The position numbers and the translations under genes were made by a program. Under the pieces are notes generated by a model. It searched no databases. It was not told the DNA's origin and saw only the letters and a list, made by a program, of their open reading frames with translations. 18,160 nucleotides of DNA, from assembly GCA_030044325.1 (NCBI GenBank), contig JASHWA010000419.1:1-18160 (forward strand), given 5' to 3'. Shown here piece by piece: positions 15,461 through 18,160 of the stretch. The stretch comes from Bryobacteraceae bacterium. GTDB lineage: Bacteria; Acidobacteriota; Terriglobia; Bryobacterales; Bryobacteraceae. Position 1 is the first letter of the stretch; each line of letters begins with the position of its first letter.

Positions 15461-16144
15461 ATGGCCGTCTCGGTTCTCCTCGTAGATGATCACAAGATCA
15501 TGCGCGACGGCATCAAGGCCATCCTGAGCCGCGGGGAGGAGTTTCGCGTGGTCGGCGAAGCCGAAAACGGGCCCGATGCCGTGCAGTCGGTCAAGCGCCT
15601 GCGTCCCGACCTGGTGCTCATGGACATCGGCCTGCCCGGATTGAACGGCGTCGAAACCACGGCGGAGATTCTGCGCCACCATCCCGAATGCAAAATCGTC
15701 ATCCTGTCGATGTACGACGACGAAAATTCGGTGGTCAGCGCCATCCGCTCCGGCGCCCGCGCTTTTATTTTGAAAAAGGCGTCGGATACGGATCTTCTCG
15801 AGGCGTTGCGTATGGTCGCGCGCGGCGGCGCGTATCTCAGCCCCCAGGTTTCCGACCGGCTGCTCGCGCGGATTCAGAAAGGCGATCTCGAATCGCGCCC
15901 CACCCCCAGCGTGCTCGAAGTCCTTTCGCCGCGCGAATTGCAGGTGCTGCGCATGGTCGCGCAGGGCAAGACCAGCAAGGAGATCGCCGTGGTGCTCGAT
16001 CTGCGCGAGCAGACCATCCGCAGTTACCGCAAAACCATGATGAAAAAACTGCGCGTCAATAACGTGGCCGGCCTGACCCAGCTCGCCGTTTCGACCGGTC
16101 TTACCGAAGGTCCCCACAGCCAGGCCGCCACGGACACCGAGTGA
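15461..16144 (+). CDS. NarL/FixJ family response regulator
   Basis: A 227-aa two-component response regulator. The receiver domain (residues 3-120) has the acidic pair Asp9/Asp10, phospho-acceptor Asp55 in VLMDIGLPG, Ser83 and Lys105, so it should be phosphorylatable. A LuxR-type helix-turn-helix occupies about residues 154-208 (LSPRELQVLRMVAQG, KTSKEIAVVLDLREQTI, RSYRKTMMKKLRV), so it is a DNA-binding transcription factor. Its natural partner is the DHp-only protein just upstream; no complete sensor kinase is encoded in the window. The amidohydrolase start follows its stop by one base, so the two are co-translated. Confidence 0.95.
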   Translation: MAVSVLLVDDHKIMRDGIKAILSRGEEFRVVGEAENGPDAVQSVKRLRPDLVLMDIGLPGLNGVETTAEILRHHPECKIVILSMYDDENSVVSAIRSGARAFILKKASDTDLLEALRMVARGGAYLSPQVSDRLLARIQKGDLESRPTPSVLEVLSPRELQVLRMVAQGKTSKEIAVVLDLREQTIRSYRKTMMKKLRVNNVAGLTQLAVSTGLTEGPHSQAATDTE

Positions 16145-16145
16145 C

Positions 16146-17051
16146 ATGACACGCGATTCTCCCTGGGGCGCGATTCCCGTCGCCGACGCGCACGTGCATT
16201 TTTTCTCGCATCATTTTTTCGCCAAGCTGGCATCGCAGAAGCCCGGGCTGACGGTCGAATCCGCGGCGGCGAAAATCGGCGTCGCCGCGCCGCCCGAGGG
16301 GCCGGAAAAGCTCGCCGCATCGTGGGCGCAGGAGCTCGACCGGCAAAAAGTCGCGCACGCCGCCCTGATCGCCAGCGTGCCCGGCGACGAGATGTCCGTG
16401 GTCGCGGCCGCGCGCGCCTTTCCCGGCCGTTTTTTCACCTACGCCATGGTCAATCCCCGCGCCTGGAGCCCTGAAAATTTCGATCGCGTCGACTGCGCCT
16501 GCCTGTTCCCGGCGATGCATCGCTTTTCGCTGCACGACGAGGAGGTGCGCCCCATTCTCGGATGGGCCGACGTCAGCCGGCGAGCCGTTTTCATCCACTG
16601 CGGCGCGTTGAGCGTCGGAATCCGCGCCAAGCTCGGCCTCGAGTCGGCCTACGACCTGCGCTATTCCAACCCGGCCGATGTGCATGCCATCGCGCTGCGC
16701 CATCCCGGCGTGACCTTCGTCCTTCCGCATTTCGGCGCGGGTTATTTCCGGGAAGCGTTAATGGTCGCGGATCTGTGCCCCAACGTGTATCTGGATACCT
16801 CCAGCTCCAACCGCTGGATGCGCTACCAGGAGTCGCATCTCGATCTGCGCCACGTGTTCCGCCGCGCCCTCGATGTCGCCGGCCCCTCGCGCCTCCTGTT
16901 CGGAACCGATTCGACCGTGTACGGCTGGAATGCGCGGATTTTCGAGGAGCAGGCCACCGCCCTGTACGAAATCGGTTTGAGCGCCGAAGATGCGCGCGCC
17001 GTTTTCGGCGAGAATCTTCTGAGAATAATGCGGCGCGAAACGCACCAATGA
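16146..17051 (+). CDS. TIM-barrel amidohydrolase (amidohydrolase-2 family)
   Basis: A 301-aa metal-dependent hydrolase or decarboxylase of the amidohydrolase-2 type. Metal-binding candidates are His16 and His18 in DAHVHF, His151 in VFIHCG, His195 in VLPHFGAGY and Asp255 in FGTDS; the conserved C-terminal AVFGENLLRIM helix is present. No signal peptide, so it is cytoplasmic. The gene begins one base after the response regulator stop and is followed three bases on by the next frame, so it is part of the regulator operon and may be its output or co-regulated enzyme. Substrate cannot be inferred. Confidence 0.88.
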   Translation: MTRDSPWGAIPVADAHVHFFSHHFFAKLASQKPGLTVESAAAKIGVAAPPEGPEKLAASWAQELDRQKVAHAALIASVPGDEMSVVAAARAFPGRFFTYAMVNPRAWSPENFDRVDCACLFPAMHRFSLHDEEVRPILGWADVSRRAVFIHCGALSVGIRAKLGLESAYDLRYSNPADVHAIALRHPGVTFVLPHFGAGYFREALMVADLCPNVYLDTSSSNRWMRYQESHLDLRHVFRRALDVAGPSRLLFGTDSTVYGWNARIFEEQATALYEIGLSAEDARAVFGENLLRIMRRETHQ

Positions 17052-17054
17052 GGT

Positions 17055-17579
17055 GTGTGGTTTTTTCGGTTTTTCCATGCGCCCCGCAAACCCCTGTTGA
17101 GGTACCCCATCCCGCCCGCGCCGCGGACCGCCGTGCTCGACGCCGCGTTTCGCCCGCGTGCTTCCGTCCGCATTTTCGATACCACCCCGCCAGACTGGAT
17201 CGACGCCGTCCGGACATTCGCGCCGGCCGCCATTGCCGGCTCGATCGATCACCTCGAAGCGCTTGCGGGCGCCGTCACGCTCACCCATGCGGTGATCGTT
17301 TTTCGAAGCCCGTCCGATCCGCGCCTGACCGCTGCCCAGCGTGAAAATCTCTGGCGCGCATTTCAGGTTCCCGCCTTCGAGCAGGTGATCGCGGCCGACG
17401 GAACGCTGCTCGCCGCCGAATGCGAAGCGCACGCGGGCCTGCACATCGAATCGCCGCGCTTCGACTGCGGCGATCACCCGATCGATTCCAGCCCCTGCCC
17501 CTGCGGCCGCCCCGGCGCGCGGCTGCTGCCGGCTCCCCAACTCGGATCGCACGCCGTCGCCGCCGCCAAATCGATCTGA
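17055..17579 (+). CDS. Hypothetical protein with Cys-rich C-terminal tail
   Basis: A frame of up to 174 aa between the amidohydrolase and STAS genes. The body (VRIFDTTPPDWIDAVRTFAPAA, then an alpha/beta-looking stretch) is not recognised. The C-terminus holds CGDHPIDSSPCPCGRPG, three closely spaced cysteines that could bind a metal. The GTG at 17055 lies three bases after the amidohydrolase stop and has no spaced ribosome binding site; its first 25 residues look atypical. TTG at 17097 or GTG at 17133 are alternative starts. Its tight spacing on both sides supports a real gene in the operon. Confidence 0.6.
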   Translation: MWFFRFFHAPRKPLLRYPIPPAPRTAVLDAAFRPRASVRIFDTTPPDWIDAVRTFAPAAIAGSIDHLEALAGAVTLTHAVIVFRSPSDPRLTAAQRENLWRAFQVPAFEQVIAADGTLLAAECEAHAGLHIESPRFDCGDHPIDSSPCPCGRPGARLLPAPQLGSHAVAAAKSI

Positions 17580-17585
17580 TATATT
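17577..17585 (+). promoter_or_regulatory. Extended -10 element of the STAS gene
   Basis: TGATATATT is an extended -10 whose TGA is also the stop codon of the preceding gene. It ends eight bases before the ATG at 17594, with no Shine-Dalgarno. A separate, leaderless transcript of the STAS gene is suggested, in addition to operon read-through. Confidence 0.45.
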
Positions 17586-17593
17586 CGAACATC

Positions 17594-17962
17594 ATGATTC
17601 TCGAAGTGACCACGCGAAGCGTGGCGCCGGATATCACCGTTTTCGAGCTGAAAGGCCGGCTTGCGCTGGGAAATCTCCTCACGCAAACGGAGCATTCCGT
17701 ACGGTCCGCCATCGATGGCGGGTGCCGGAAGCTGGTCGTGGATCTGAGCAGGCTCGACTCGGTCGACAGCGCGGGGTTGGGACTACTGGTGATGTGCGCG
17801 GGCGCGATGGAACAGTCCGGCGGCCGGATGTGTGTGGTGAGCGGCAGCCCGCGAGTCGCACAGGTCCTCGCGATCACCCATTTGGAACGGGTGGTCGCGG
17901 TCCACCCCGACGCGGAATCCGCCTGCCGAAGCCTGGGCTCAGAAACCGCCGCAGCCGGCTGA
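17594..17962 (+). CDS. STAS-domain anti-sigma-factor antagonist
   Basis: A 122-aa single-domain STAS protein of the SpoIIAA/RsbV type, which frees a sigma factor or other target by binding a serine-kinase anti-sigma factor when unphosphorylated. The signature is VVDLSRLDSVDSAGLGLLV, with Ser59 as the probable phosphorylation site, followed by the MEQSGGRMCVVSGSP segment. Length is typical. No anti-sigma kinase or sigma factor is encoded nearby in the window, so its partner is elsewhere. It is the last gene of the cluster containing the response regulator and amidohydrolase. Confidence 0.93.
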   Translation: MILEVTTRSVAPDITVFELKGRLALGNLLTQTEHSVRSAIDGGCRKLVVDLSRLDSVDSAGLGLLVMCAGAMEQSGGRMCVVSGSPRVAQVLAITHLERVVAVHPDAESACRSLGSETAAAG

Positions 17963-18036
17963 ACCGCGACCAAAGGGACCGGCCAGCCCCAGTGCAACGC
18001 TCCACCCCCTCCATCACCACGCCCGCCGCAACCGCG

Positions 18037-18045
18037 TTATAAAAT
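18037..18045 (+). promoter_or_regulatory. Putative -10 element of the Tat protein gene
   Basis: TTATAAAAT, with TAAAAT at 18040-18045, ends six bases before the ATG at 18052. The layout resembles that at the S9 peptidase (TAAAAT seven bases before the start). No TGn extension and no Shine-Dalgarno. Confidence 0.45.
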
Positions 18046-18051
18046 GAGCCC

Positions 18052-18160
18052 ATGAAATCCAACCGCCGCACGTTCATCTCCGGCCTCGGCGCCGCGATCA
18101 CGCTCGCGCCCGGATTTACTCTCCGCGCCAACACCGCCGGCAATCCCGCGCTCGGCCGCG
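18052..18160 (+). CDS. Tat-signal protein, N-terminus only (runs off right edge)
   Basis: The first 36 residues are visible. NRRTFISGLG is a twin-arginine motif with the following hydrophobic segment AAITLAPGFTLRA, so folded export through the Tat system is likely. The mature domain is cut off, and the family cannot be named. The ATG is supported by the -10-like hexamer just upstream and by the clean fit of the signal peptide. Confidence 0.75.
   Translation, partial: MKSNRRTFISGLGAAITLAPGFTLRANTAGNPALGR

Overview
The window is GC-rich and gene-dense, with the gene repertoire of a soil-type Acidobacteriota (Solibacterales/Bryobacterales-like). This rests on a large Oar-like TonB-dependent receptor with an N-terminal carboxypeptidase-regulatory domain, secreted S9 and M19 peptidases, Tat-exported proteins and several acidobacterial-style hypothetical proteins. 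The assignment is inferred from gene content; no rRNA or other phylogenetic marker is present. There is no tRNA, CRISPR array, integrase or transposase, so this is chromosomal sequence and not a mobile island.

Layout. (1) 1-475: the first codons of an unidentified minus-strand gene, then a gene-free stretch with a T-tailed hairpin, a long imperfect palindrome of the 'AAAAAGGGGACAGACA' type (REP/RAYT-like) and a GC hairpin. (2) 476-7521: a minus-strand Tat-exported M19 dipeptidase homologue that has lost most metal ligands, an intergenic region with a widely spaced inverted repeat, the TonB-dependent receptor, and a secreted S9 prolyl-oligopeptidase-family enzyme. Together these suggest peptide/polymer scavenging at the cell envelope. 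(3) 7529-11794: a small acidic helical protein, a PEBP (YbhB/YbcL) protein, the ribosome-assembly GTPase Der, epoxyqueuosine reductase QueG, and an exported TPR-like protein overlapping queG. (4) 11874-15056: an uncharacterised 445-aa protein, divergent from a split transketolase whose C-terminal subunit has the vertebrate-type GPSQM loop. (5) 15057-17962: a structured hairpin, then a tight five-gene cluster. It encodes an 88-aa histidine-phosphotransfer (HisKA_3/DHp) protein with no ATPase domain, a NarL/FixJ response regulator, a TIM-barrel amidohydrolase, a hypothetical protein with a Cys-rich tail, and a STAS anti-sigma-factor antagonist. The window ends inside a Tat-exported protein.

Two signals stand out. 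First, many gene starts have a -10-like hexamer, often extended (TGnTAnnnT), ending only 5-13 nt before the start codon and without a Shine-Dalgarno sequence, which points to widespread leaderless or near-leaderless transcripts. Second, the DHp-only protein next to a complete response regulator looks like a reduced two-component module that must obtain its phosphoryl group elsewhere or act as a modulator.
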